A stretch of DNA of 9,493 nucleotides from an uncultured Mitsuokella sp. Its GTDB lineage: Bacteria; Bacillota; Negativicutes; Selenomonadales; Selenomonadaceae. The first letter of the stretch is position 1, and each line of letters begins with the position of its first letter. The position numbers and the translations under genes were made by a program. The DNA lies in contig CAAGMF010000147.1 in NCBI GenBank assembly GCA_900770895.1, positions 1 to 9,493 on the forward strand. The letters are read 5' to 3'. A model generated the notes under the pieces. It saw nothing but the letters and a program-made list of their open reading frames with translations. It did no database searches and was not told where the DNA came from. Of the stretch, positions 1 through 6,975 are shown one piece after another.

Positions 1-99
1 TCATTTTCTCGCTTCCTGGCTGAGGGCGGGCTTGATGCTATTAGGCAGGCTCTATTTGAAAACAGCCGTAATTTTGGCGATGCCGCGGGGGTGTTTTAA
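1..99 (+). CDS. C-terminal end of a phage tail gene, probably the tape measure protein (partial)
   Basis: Frame 1 is open from the window edge to a TAA at 97-99 and encodes the last 32 residues of a protein, ending in GDAAGVF. The next gene begins at the base after this stop, as expected inside a tightly packed operon. The identity is inferred from position only: in gene transfer agents and related siphophages the gene before the DUF2460 distal tail gene is the tape measure protein. The fragment is too short for recognition by sequence. The visible piece has an amphipathic helical stretch (residues like LDAIRQALFE), which would suit a tape measure tail end, but it could be another small tail protein. 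Confidence 0.5.
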   Translation, partial: SFSRFLAEGGLDAIRQALFENSRNFGDAAGVF

Positions 100-699
100 G
101 TGGCTCTGAAACGATTTCCACTGAATCTGAACCGGCTAGACTGGAACAGTACGAAAAAAGTCAGTTATGATGTTGCTTCGCAGTGGAGCGGGAGCCGGCT
201 GAAGACTTTTACCATGCAGACGACGCCAGTGGTATCCATCACGACGAAATATGCCCGGCTTACTGATGATGAAGCACGGCAGCTGCTCGGCTTCGTGATA
301 TCGGTCAAGGGCGCATCGGAACCTTTTCTTTGGCGTGATCCAGAAGACTATTTTGCCAAAGGTTTAAAGGGTAACTACACCGATGACATGTCCTGGGTAC
401 TGGATGACAGTGAGCTGCTGGCCGCTGGGGCTATGGCTATAGATAAGGCAACCGTATACGTCAATGGGAAAACCTTGCCTAACACAGCTTTCTCGACGAC
501 GGGGAAAACCATAATAATCAAAGACGGAGCAAAGCTGCCGGACGGAGGCGACATCACGCGCTACTCGACGGTCACGGCTGATGTCTTGTATAGCTGGGTA
601 GTGCATTTCAAAGAGGATAGTTTTTCTGTTGAAAAAGAGTATCTGAATTTCAACCGGTCAAAAGAATTTACTTTGGAATCTTGGGTGGGGGTAGTGTGA
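100..699 (+). CDS. DUF2460-family phage distal tail protein (GTA g12-like)
   Basis: This 199-residue protein is probably the distal tail protein, which forms the ring joining the tail tube to the tail-tip hub. Recognisable features are the N-terminal FP (residues 6-7), LDW (13-15), a TDDEARQLLGF helix (about 55-65) and the conserved turn PFLWRDPEDY (75-84), corresponding to the 'F-R-F-x-D-x-x-D-Y' signature known in DUF2460. Length is in the usual range of about 200 residues. The start is a GTG directly after the previous stop. The ribosome site is poor (GCGGGGGTG), so translation is probably coupled to the upstream gene. The stop overlaps the start of the hub gene. A divergent second copy of this whole protein is present as the C-terminal part of the gene at 4931-5884. 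Function is known from gene transfer agent structures; assignment here rests on motif and gene order. Confidence 0.8.
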   Translation: MALKRFPLNLNRLDWNSTKKVSYDVASQWSGSRLKTFTMQTTPVVSITTKYARLTDDEARQLLGFVISVKGASEPFLWRDPEDYFAKGLKGNYTDDMSWVLDDSELLAAGAMAIDKATVYVNGKTLPNTAFSTTGKTIIIKDGAKLPDGGDITRYSTVTADVLYSWVVHFKEDSFSVEKEYLNFNRSKEFTLESWVGVV

Positions 700-1274
700 A
701 GACAGCAACAGCAAAACTTAAGCAGCTACTGACGTCACCAAATATCGATGCGTGCGATTTGTATGAGCTGAGACTGGCCAGCGGACAACAGTTCTTCTGG
801 ACGGGTACGGATAAAGACGTATGGGTTGGCGATAGGTGCTATTCGCACGATGGCCCGGTCCTGAAGCGAGAACAGGTCAAAATCAACAGCTCCGTGGTGG
901 TTGACACGCTGAATGTGACCCTGTACGCGGATTCCCATGACAATATCGGTGTACAGACCGTGCTTCAAGCCGCTCATAGCGGTGTTCTTGACCGGGCAAA
1001 ACTGACGTTGTCACGATGCTTTTTCGATGATGGACAGGCGGCTGGAATAATCCAGTTGTTTTCAGGCAATGTCGAGATCAATTCCGCTGGCGGTATGACG
1101 ATCAAGATGGTCGTCAAAGCGAAAACGCAGGGCCTGAATATGGAATTCCCCATCAGACGCTACTATCCGCAAGGAACCTATCAATCGACCAATGGCAGCG
1201 TGGTGGCTGATGCCCAATCGGATAGTACCTGCTTGATTGCGCCCTATGTGCCACGTCGGGAGGTGCTTATGTGA
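696..1274 (+). CDS. DUF2163 / phage BR0599-family tail hub protein (GTA g13-like)
   Basis: This 192-residue protein is a probable tail hub component between the distal tail ring and the tip protein. The family pattern is clear: an opening KTATAKLKQLL (residues 2-12), D-L-Y-E-L (21-25), VDTLNVTLYAD (69-79), a middle LFSGNVEI (121-128) and the C-terminal P-R-R-Y-Y-P-Q-G (about 152-160), where BR0599 proteins usually read N-x-x-Y-Q-P-x-C. The start chosen is GTG 696, giving a GTGA overlap with the previous stop; an in-frame TTG at 681 would add only a five-residue low-complexity lead. Unlike many relatives, the C-terminal region lacks the cluster of cysteines: only Cys179 lies there, the other cysteines being 20, 48 and 108. 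The next gene starts at the stop codon. Confidence 0.8.
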   Translation: MKTATAKLKQLLTSPNIDACDLYELRLASGQQFFWTGTDKDVWVGDRCYSHDGPVLKREQVKINSSVVVDTLNVTLYADSHDNIGVQTVLQAAHSGVLDRAKLTLSRCFFDDGQAAGIIQLFSGNVEINSAGGMTIKMVVKAKTQGLNMEFPIRRYYPQGTYQSTNGSVVADAQSDSTCLIAPYVPRREVLM

Positions 1275-1735
1275 TGATGACAAAGGAAGAGGGCGAGAGG
1301 GTAGCACAGGCTGCGCTTGCTTGGCTGGGGACGCCTCATGTCCATCAGGCCAAAGTAAAAGGACGCGGTGTGGACTGCGGGCACCTTTTACTTGCCGCTC
1401 TGGAAGATGCGGGCCTGATGGAGAAAGACAGTTTTGTGGTCAAGCCATATTCCCCGGAATGGCATCTTCATCACGCGGAAGAGTGGTTCTTGCGCTATGT
1501 GAAGATGATTGCTGAAGAGGTGTCGGTCAGCGAGATGCAGCCTGGAGACTTCTTGATGTACCAGTTCGGTCGGTGCGTATCCCATGGCGGCATCTATGTT
1601 GGACAGGGAAGGGTATGTCATGCAGTAGTTGATAAAGGAGTCATACTGACCGATTTAGACGATGTCATGTTTTTGGATAGGCATGGGAACAGCCGCCTGC
1701 GCGGCGTATACCGATATAGTAAGGCGGTGAGCTGA
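1274..1735 (+). CDS. NlpC/P60-family phage tail peptidase (GTA g14-like)
   Basis: This 153-residue cysteine peptidase is predicted to cut peptidoglycan peptides at the tail tip during DNA injection. The catalytic Cys35 sits in GRGVDCGHLLL, a variant of the usual D-C-S/x-G motif; His104 lies in VSHGGIYVG and the third polar residue is likely His116 in VCHAVV. The block MQPGDFLMYQF (about 88-98) is the typical 'PGD' strand of the fold. Three in-frame starts are possible: GTG 1271, ATG 1274 and ATG 1277. ATG 1274 is chosen because it makes a TGATG overlap with the hub gene stop, the same arrangement as the next junction, and GGGAGG at 1258-1263 serves as ribosome site; GTG 1271 has slightly better spacing. 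There is no signal peptide, consistent with a virion part and not a secreted enzyme. Family membership is firm; the tail role is inferred from gene order. Confidence 0.85.
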   Translation: MMTKEEGERVAQAALAWLGTPHVHQAKVKGRGVDCGHLLLAALEDAGLMEKDSFVVKPYSPEWHLHHAEEWFLRYVKMIAEEVSVSEMQPGDFLMYQFGRCVSHGGIYVGQGRVCHAVVDKGVILTDLDDVMFLDRHGNSRLRGVYRYSKAVS

Positions 1736-3996
1736 TGGGCTTTTTCAGAGGGCGTCATAGCACCAGTGTGCAGCGCGAGAATAAGATTTCCGAGTTTACG
1801 GTTAATACGGCAAAATACGGTGACACGGTTCCGGAAATCTTAGGCACAACGCGTATATCTGGAAATGTTATTTACTATGATGAGTTTACCGCGCATGAGC
1901 ATCGTACGACAGAGACGCAGAAAACAGGTAAGGGCGGTCATTCCAAGCATACGACGGTTACCATCACATACACTTATACGGTGGCGGTTATACTGGGGCT
2001 GTGCGAGGGAGAAATCAGCGGTATCAAACGGATATGGAAAGGGAAAGATTCCGGAACATACCCCTATGCAGACCTGACACTATTTACGGGCAAACAGGAC
2101 CAGGCGCCCTGGGCTTATGTAGTGGGGGCCCATCCGGAAAAGGCCATGGCGTATGAAGGGCTGGCTTATATGGCCGGCGTGGTTGATCTAGGTGACTCAT
2201 CATCGCTTCCGACGTTCAATTTCGAGGTGGCAGGAAAGCTCCTGAGCACGGGAGATGGCGTAGACGTAAATCCAGCGGACTACATCCGGTATGTGCTGGA
2301 TAAAGTCGGTCTGTCTAGTGTGGAAATTATCGGACTGGATAACTATCGCTCGTACTGTAAAGCTGCAGATCTGCTCATCTCTACGCCGAACGATTCAACA
2401 GCGAATAAATCAGCGCGTGATACGATAAATGAAATTGCGGAGCTGACCAATGCTTTCATGTTTTGGAGCAATGACTCATTCAAAATCGTGCCGCTAGAAG
2501 ATCGCCAGATTGGCAGCTGGACGCCGGACAAGACAATCGTGTACGAGCTTTCCGCAAAAGACTTTATTCCGCAGCCTGGCGGAGCGCTGGTGAGCTATCA
2601 GCGCAAGGATTCTAGCGAGATATACAATTACTTCCCAGTCGAGTTCATCGACCGGGCGAACGGCTATGAAAAATCAACGGTCAGCTATGCTCTTAATGAC
2701 GATATCGCGAATTTTGGCCTGCGTCAGGCGTCCACTTTATCCGCACACTATATCTACACTAAAGAGCGCGCCATTCGGGTGGCTGAGATGTTAGCCAGGA
2801 AAGCACAGGCGCAGCGTAATAAGTACACATTCAAATTGGGCTGGAGCTATTGTTTGCTCGAGGTCGGGGATATCGTGACACTTACCGATGAGAGCTGCGG
2901 TCTGACGCGGCAACCAGCGGTGATAGAGTCGGTGACAGAGAGCAGTACTGGCATTCTGACGTTGACTGCGTACCCTATGCCCGCTGGAGATTATGTTGTA
3001 GATGGCAAGACCATCAGCCTGGGAAAGCAGGCAACAATCCCGAAAGTGCAAGCTACAGATATCGTCCGTCCGACCGTAGACTATGATGTGAGTGCAGGAG
3101 AGACGACACCTTGTATCATCTGGCCGCCTTATGCTCTATCAACGACTGGCCATGAGCTCTGGATCGGCGCGAAGGGAGGCTCGCACTGGGGCGGATGTGA
3201 GATACATGCATCTGAGGATGGCACGAATTACTCTCGCGTGGGACAGTGTACGAATACCGCACGCTTTGGAACTCTGGCAGCGGCCGTGGATAAAGATGGC
3301 ACTGCCATCGAGGTCAGCGTAAATGGCGACTTGCTTTCCGGCAACGAACTGAATGCTGAAAATGGAGATACGCTCTGCTGGCTGGATGGCGAATGCCTAT
3401 CCTATCAAACAGCAGAGTTACTGGAGAACGGGCATTACAAGTTGTCCGGATGTATTCGGGGGCAGTATGGCACTACGGCCAGCGCGCATAGCAATGGGGC
3501 CGAATTCGCCAGACTTGACAGCGCGTTTCAGCATGTCGCTTATAAAAGCGGCTACGCGGGGCATGATATCCACCTGAAATTCTTGTCATTCAATGTATTC
3601 GGATCAGGCACGCCTGACATCTCTACGCTGAAAGACTACAACATCACGTTGCAGGAGTACCAGAAAGCGACGGTAACTGATGTAAAGCTACGGCAAGTCA
3701 CCCGAGATATGGGCGGAAAGCAATATGATTATTCAGTGGTTGTGAGCTGGGAACTGACTGCTGGGATAAGCAGCTCCACAAAGGGTGTCTGGCGGCGTGG
3801 CTCCGCAGATGGCAACACCTATAGTGATTGGGAGCTCGTAGGATACGCTGAGGGCGAAATAACGGCGCATTGGTGCATTGGTGGGTATACCTATCAATTC
3901 GCAGTAGCTAATGACAGCACGCAGCTTGATTCGGCTGCAAAAGAAAGCATCAAAATCGAAGCCGTAGAAGAGAAAACGAGTGAGGAGGGGAAATAA
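1735..3996 (+). CDS. Tail-tip / host-specificity protein (gpJ-like, GTA g15 'megatron'-type)
   Basis: This 753-residue protein is the large central protein of the tail tip. The first 170 residues, with YGDTVPEILGTTRISGNVIYYDEF-like content and TYTYTVAVILGLCEGEI, match the N-terminal region of phage tail-tip proteins. Residues about 226-420 (SARDTINEIAELTNAFMFWS onward to LEVGDIVTLTDE) correspond to the Phage-tail_3 type domain that forms part of the baseplate-like hub. Residues about 545-600 contain DGECLSYQTAEL and SGCIRGQYGTTAS, the 'RG-x-x-GT' segment seen in the C-terminal region of GTA-type tip proteins. Residues about 665-730 look like a fibronectin-III-type beta domain. It starts at ATG 1735 in a TGATG overlap with the peptidase stop. 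The C terminus is charged (EEKTSEEGK). It is shorter than GTA g15 and lambda gpJ, both above 1000 residues, so receptor binding is probably shared with the downstream fibre genes. Confidence 0.85.
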   Translation: MGFFRGRHSTSVQRENKISEFTVNTAKYGDTVPEILGTTRISGNVIYYDEFTAHEHRTTETQKTGKGGHSKHTTVTITYTYTVAVILGLCEGEISGIKRIWKGKDSGTYPYADLTLFTGKQDQAPWAYVVGAHPEKAMAYEGLAYMAGVVDLGDSSSLPTFNFEVAGKLLSTGDGVDVNPADYIRYVLDKVGLSSVEIIGLDNYRSYCKAADLLISTPNDSTANKSARDTINEIAELTNAFMFWSNDSFKIVPLEDRQIGSWTPDKTIVYELSAKDFIPQPGGALVSYQRKDSSEIYNYFPVEFIDRANGYEKSTVSYALNDDIANFGLRQASTLSAHYIYTKERAIRVAEMLARKAQAQRNKYTFKLGWSYCLLEVGDIVTLTDESCGLTRQPAVIESVTESSTGILTLTAYPMPAGDYVVDGKTISLGKQATIPKVQATDIVRPTVDYDVSAGETTPCIIWPPYALSTTGHELWIGAKGGSHWGGCEIHASEDGTNYSRVGQCTNTARFGTLAAAVDKDGTAIEVSVNGDLLSGNELNAENGDTLCWLDGECLSYQTAELLENGHYKLSGCIRGQYGTTASAHSNGAEFARLDSAFQHVAYKSGYAGHDIHLKFLSFNVFGSGTPDISTLKDYNITLQEYQKATVTDVKLRQVTRDMGGKQYDYSVVVSWELTAGISSSTKGVWRRGSADGNTYSDWELVGYAEGEITAHWCIGGYTYQFAVANDSTQLDSAAKESIKIEAVEEKTSEEGK

Positions 3997-3998
3997 TT

Positions 3999-4934
3999 AT
4001 GAGCTATCGTTTTATTAATCCCGGGTATTATACCATGATGAGTGAGTGGGATGCTTCTGCTAGTAATATGACGGATAGCGGCTCAACTTACATGAATAAT
4101 CTTAGTCCTAATGGAGTGGCAATAAACGGAGTGACGCGGTATGAAATACCAGAAAGCTCAAAGAAAGTTTGGATTAGTTATTCAGTATCAGCGCGCGCTT
4201 GGAGCAACTGGGTAATTGGTATTAGAAATCCACTAAATACTGCGCCATTAAATGCTGTATTGGTTGGGCTATACAACTACAACGATACTGCTGATGGAGT
4301 ATTGTCCGTCACATCATCTAGCAAGGCCACCAATACGATAGCGGATATGCATTTCTTCAGCAAACTAATTTCGGGTAAATATAATCGGTGCATGATGATG
4401 GTCGATACCGAAAATGGGATAGTAGAAGTTTGGACGAATAGCGAATCCGTTTTTAAAAGCTCCGGTATCACTCAACTGCAAAAAATATCAGATCTGAAGG
4501 GATGCCGAGTCGAGTTTCATGCCGGCGATTCCGGAATAGCGAACATCATCATTTCTGATGAAGAAATTAAACCAAATGAAGATGTCTTAGTGCTTGGAAA
4601 TGGCGGAATAGAAGCCGATGTGCAGCCCGATACAGACGGCGTATATACATTTACCGATGTCGGCCAAAAATATTTGCAAAAGCCGGATGTGAGTAAGCTC
4701 TCAGATACTGATGTCATTACAGGCGTGGCTGCTATCGCTCAGCCTGCCTATTCTGATGCTGATGGCATATATCATGTAACCGGAATCAGCGCTGATGAGG
4801 CTGGAACAATCACAGAACATGGCCAAGATGCTATAACAAGCTCTACAAAGAGCGGAGTTGTAGTTAGCTGGCCGCAAGCATTGACCAAAGCGGAGCTTGC
4901 TAAGATGAAAGTCGGCATGGTGATGGCAAAATGA
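3999..4934 (+). CDS. Probable phage tail fibre or receptor-binding protein (unrecognised family)
   Basis: The 311-residue protein is not one I recognise by family. It begins at ATG 3999 after a good ribosome site (GGAGGGG, 3984-3990), three bases after the tip-protein stop, and its own stop overlaps the next start as ATGA. The first 190 residues are rich in Ser, Thr, Asn, Tyr and Trp with alternating beta-type pattern (KVWISYSVSARAWSNWVIGI; GIVEVWTNSESVF; GCRVEFHAGDSGIANIIISDE). This resembles the jelly-roll or laminin-G/concanavalin-like layout of carbohydrate-binding fibre domains. Residues about 195-300 are acidic and contain two related stretches, DGVYTFTDVG and DGIYHVTGIS, suggesting a small repeat. 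Base composition is visibly more AT-rich than the tip gene upstream, which is common for exchanged adsorption genes. Position right after the tip protein supports a fibre or receptor-binding role; this is inference. Confidence 0.6.
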   Translation: MSYRFINPGYYTMMSEWDASASNMTDSGSTYMNNLSPNGVAINGVTRYEIPESSKKVWISYSVSARAWSNWVIGIRNPLNTAPLNAVLVGLYNYNDTADGVLSVTSSSKATNTIADMHFFSKLISGKYNRCMMMVDTENGIVEVWTNSESVFKSSGITQLQKISDLKGCRVEFHAGDSGIANIIISDEEIKPNEDVLVLGNGGIEADVQPDTDGVYTFTDVGQKYLQKPDVSKLSDTDVITGVAAIAQPAYSDADGIYHVTGISADEAGTITEHGQDAITSSTKSGVVVSWPQALTKAELAKMKVGMVMAK

Positions 4935-5884
4935 CTATCACCGCAAAGCCCTTAGATACTACGGTCACCAAGCGTAGTGCCGGTGCTAGGCTGGCGCTAT
5001 CCCCAGATATTATGATCACCCAGCGTAGTGCTAGTGCTAGGCTGGCACTATCCCCAGATATTACGATCACCAAGCGTAGTGCTAGTGCTAGGCTGGCGCT
5101 ATCCCCAGCCATGGCGGTCACATACTACCAGAAGAAAGAGCCACCCATCTACATATCTAGCCCGCTTGTCGCTGTGTCAAAATTTAATTCAGCTGGCAGT
5201 GGATACCCCGCTGGGTTATTGAGAAACATGAATCCGCTGATAACATGGTTCCCATCCAAGAGGGCGCATTTCGACTTTGAAAAATTCCATTGGCTTGACT
5301 TGCCGACGTTCCCGACAGAGCTGACTAAGATAGATTGGAAATCAAGTAAAAGAATATGCTGGGACACTGCTACTGCTCGATCCGGTATCGGCGGGCTTAA
5401 GTCATGTGCCACTCAAGCTAGACCCCGTATAAGATTTTCGGTGAGAATCTTAGGAATTACAGATGCACAACAAAAAAAGCTTTTTGACTTTGTGCAGTCT
5501 GTAGGGGGGGCTAGTCGTCCGTTCTTATGGCTGGACAGCGAAGATAATCATCTCCAGCAAGTGCTACTGGAACGCGATGAGTCGGGGAGATATCGAGTGC
5601 CGATACGCATCCTGGGTGCTTATACGGAGTATGCTCCGCAGTGCGACGAGGAGATACTTTATTGGGGAGGAATCAAGCTCGATAAAAAGCGGTATTTTCA
5701 GCGCCAAGGGATATTTACCGTCTATGATGAAGATGGGAGCTTTTGCAATCGAGAATTCCCAGAAATACGCATAGATTGTCGGTACTTTTGGCGTGTCGCT
5801 TTTGTAGATAGCGGCTTCGGAATTGAGAAGATTTTTTATGATATCAATCAGAGTCAGACATTTGAAATGGAAGTAGTACGATGA
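4931..5884 (+). CDS. Tail-associated protein: N-terminal 17-residue repeats fused to a second DUF2460-like distal tail domain
   Basis: This 317-residue protein has three parts. Residues 11-61 are three tandem 17-residue repeats of the form T-I-T-K-R-S-A-S-A-R-L-A-L-S-P-D-I, followed by a short fourth trace (AVTYYQKKE). Residues 62-126 are a linker with aromatic content (WFPSKRAHFDFEKFHW). Residues 127-317 are a divergent full-length copy of the distal tail protein encoded at 100-699: FPTELTKIDWKSSK (127-140) matches FPLNLNRLDWNSTK, ITDAQQKKLFDFVQSVGGAS-PFLWLDSED (176-205) matches LTDDEARQLLGFVISVKGAS-PFLWRDPED, and the ends YFWRVAFVDSGFGIEK and YSWVVHFKEDSFSVEK agree. The start ATG 4931 makes an ATGA overlap with the upstream gene; no strong ribosome site is present, so coupling is likely. 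A plausible role is anchoring the preceding fibre to the tail tip, like an 'evolved' distal tail protein with an added domain. The homology is visible; the role is inference. Confidence 0.65.
   Translation: MTITAKPLDTTVTKRSAGARLALSPDIMITQRSASARLALSPDITITKRSASARLALSPAMAVTYYQKKEPPIYISSPLVAVSKFNSAGSGYPAGLLRNMNPLITWFPSKRAHFDFEKFHWLDLPTFPTELTKIDWKSSKRICWDTATARSGIGGLKSCATQARPRIRFSVRILGITDAQQKKLFDFVQSVGGASRPFLWLDSEDNHLQQVLLERDESGRYRVPIRILGAYTEYAPQCDEEILYWGGIKLDKKRYFQRQGIFTVYDEDGSFCNREFPEIRIDCRYFWRVAFVDSGFGIEKIFYDINQSQTFEMEVVR
4961..5113 (+). repeat. Three tandem 51-bp in-frame repeats
   Basis: Three head-to-tail copies at 4961-5011, 5012-5062 and 5063-5113 lie inside the gene starting at 4931 and encode 17 residues each. 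By eye each pair of copies agrees at 45 of 51 positions, the last six bases of copy 3 being the most diverged. The sequence just before (ACTATCACC at 4934-4942) and after (GCGGTCACA at 5114-5122) looks like worn repeat ends. The unit length is a multiple of three, so gain or loss of copies would keep the frame. Confidence 0.95.
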
Positions 5885-5910
5885 AGACATTTTGAAAAGG
5901 AGTGCAGCAT

Positions 5911-6285
5911 ATGTCTATATTTTTTACTCAGCTATTGCTGCCGATAATATCGACGATGGTCACTGGCCTCGCTATGTGGTGGCTCAAAAAGCAGGATAAC
6001 AAGCGTGAGCGACGATATGCGGAGCGCGATGTTAAGCGAGCCGAGGAAGAAGCAAAAATGTCAGCTCTCGAAAATGGCCTGCAAGCTATCTTGCGCGATC
6101 GTATCATACAGCTCTATAGCTATTGTGAGGGCAAAGGTTATGCGGCGGTCTATGAAGAGCAAAACATGGCTATGATGTACAAAGCATATCATGAGCTGAA
6201 TGGCAATGGCTTGGTGACGAGCCTGTACAAGAAATTCGTGCAGTTGCCTGTCAAGGGAGGTGTGAGGCGTGAAAATTACAGCTGA
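5911..6285 (+). CDS. Small single-span membrane phage protein, probable holin-like lysis protein
   Basis: The 124-residue product starts with one hydrophobic segment (about residues 2-24, SIFFTQLLLPIISTMVTGLAM) followed by a highly charged helix (KKQDNKRERRYAERDVKRAEEEAK) likely to form a coiled coil. The C-terminal half carries MYKAYHELNGNGLVTSLYKKF, close to the 'YHxLGGNGxxTxL' ending that I know from small proteins encoded next to holins in phages of Gram-positive type. ATG 5911 is chosen because AAAGGAG (5896-5902) lies seven to eight bases upstream; the in-frame GTG 5902 would overlap that ribosome site. It precedes a second membrane protein and the amidase, so it belongs to the lysis cassette. 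Whether it forms the lethal membrane hole or assists is not decidable from sequence. Confidence 0.65.
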   Translation: MSIFFTQLLLPIISTMVTGLAMWWLKKQDNKRERRYAERDVKRAEEEAKMSALENGLQAILRDRIIQLYSYCEGKGYAAVYEEQNMAMMYKAYHELNGNGLVTSLYKKFVQLPVKGGVRRENYS

Positions 6286-6433
6286 TATGATTGCTATCAC
6301 AGGGCTAGCGCTGGCCCTTGTGGTCGGCATCGTGCTCGGGGCCCCTACAGAGATTCTGACAGGTATCTCGGGTGGCCTGAGTGGCTATGTATGTAAAGGC
6401 GCGGTAGACGCCAGAAAGGATGATATAAGATGA
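6269..6433 (+). CDS. 54-residue two-segment membrane protein, candidate holin
   Basis: This short gene starts at GTG 6269 within the last 17 bases of the preceding gene and ends with a TGA that overlaps the amidase start (ATGA at 6430-6433). A ribosome site GGGAGG (6255-6260) lies eight bases before the GTG. The product reads MKITADMIAITG, a first hydrophobic stretch LALALVVGIVLG (about residues 13-24), a turn with APTE, a second weaker hydrophobic stretch ILTGISGGLSGYVC (about 29-42) and a charged end (DARKDDIR). Two membrane segments, small size, charged C terminus and position directly before the endolysin are standard holin features. The role as holin is inferred from this context; the coding call is supported by the ribosome site, both coupled junctions and the sensible protein. 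Confidence 0.75.
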   Translation: MKITADMIAITGLALALVVGIVLGAPTEILTGISGGLSGYVCKGAVDARKDDIR

Positions 6434-6975
6434 AGGTTTTTCTAAATCCAGGGCATGCGCCGAACGGTATGCCGGATCCGGGCGCTTGCAACTCTGAAAC
6501 GGGGCTGCGCGAATCCGATGTCGCGGCCAGTATCGGGGCGCTAGTTAAGAAGTATCTGGAGGCAGCCGGCTGTGAGGTGCAGATGCTGCAGAGCGATGAC
6601 CTTTACGAGATTGTTGCAGCATCGAACAACTGGGACGCGGATGTCTTCGTGTCGATCCACTGCAATTCGGCCGCGAATCCGGAGGCACACGGCGCAGAAT
6701 GCTGGCACTACTATTCCAGCACTGCGGGACAGGCTCTGGCAGCATGCATCCAGCAGCAGATTGTAGATAGCCTGCCGGTCACCGATCGGGGGACAAAAGG
6801 GGCTGAGCCCGGCGTCAATGGGCTCTATGTGCTGACGAATACAGACGCAGTTGCGTGCCTGGTCGAGACGGCCTTTATTTCTAACGCTGGCGATGAGCGA
6901 TTGCTCGAAGAGCGGCAGGATGATTTTGCCAGGGCCATTGCCAGGGGCGTCACGGACTATGAGCAGACGCTGTGA
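6430..6975 (+). CDS. Phage endolysin: N-acetylmuramoyl-L-alanine amidase (Amidase_3 family)
   Basis: The 181-residue enzyme is a zinc amidase that cleaves the bond between muramic acid and L-alanine in peptidoglycan, releasing phage progeny. Predicted zinc ligands are His9 (LNPGHA), Glu28 (LRESD) and His77 (FVSIHCNSA); the catalytic glutamate is Glu146 in CLVETAFISN. The protein is just the catalytic domain: no signal peptide and no recognisable cell-wall-binding domain, so it needs the upstream holin-like proteins to reach the wall. The start ATG 6430 overlaps the upstream stop. Full-length Amidase_3 domains are about 170-180 residues, so it is intact. It could in principle be a host cell-division amidase, but the phage operon context and lack of a signal peptide make the endolysin role far more likely. 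Confidence 0.93.
   Translation: MKVFLNPGHAPNGMPDPGACNSETGLRESDVAASIGALVKKYLEAAGCEVQMLQSDDLYEIVAASNNWDADVFVSIHCNSAANPEAHGAECWHYYSSTAGQALAACIQQQIVDSLPVTDRGTKGAEPGVNGLYVLTNTDAVACLVETAFISNAGDERLLEERQDDFARAIARGVTDYEQTL

Noticed and set aside
1237..1515. 92-residue plus-strand frame overlapping the hub and peptidase genes
   Set aside because: The protein is cysteine- and arginine-rich without pattern and is out of frame with the intact NlpC/P60 gene.
4961..5113. CRISPR-like or iteron-like reading of the tandem repeats
   Set aside because: The copies are directly adjacent without unique spacers and encode an in-frame protein repeat.
4900..5121. 73-residue minus-strand frame with repeated ISGDSASLA units
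   Set aside because: It is the antisense reading of the 51-bp tandem repeats; the regularity comes from the repeat and not from selection on this frame.
4931..5884. Possible diversity-generating retroelement target in the fibre cassette
   Set aside because: No reverse transcriptase and no second near-identical template with adenine-specific differences is present in the window; the only near-repeats are the in-frame tandem units.
5564..5890. 108-residue minus-strand frame opposite the second distal-tail-like domain
   Set aside because: The plus-strand protein has clear homology to the product of 100-699, no ribosome site serves the minus frame, and no promoter pointing left is seen.
5881..5895. 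Four-codon frame (ATG AAG ACA TTT TGA) in an ATGA overlap before the holin-like gene
   Set aside because: It could be a coupling mini-gene, but it is too short to support and the next gene has its own good ribosome site.
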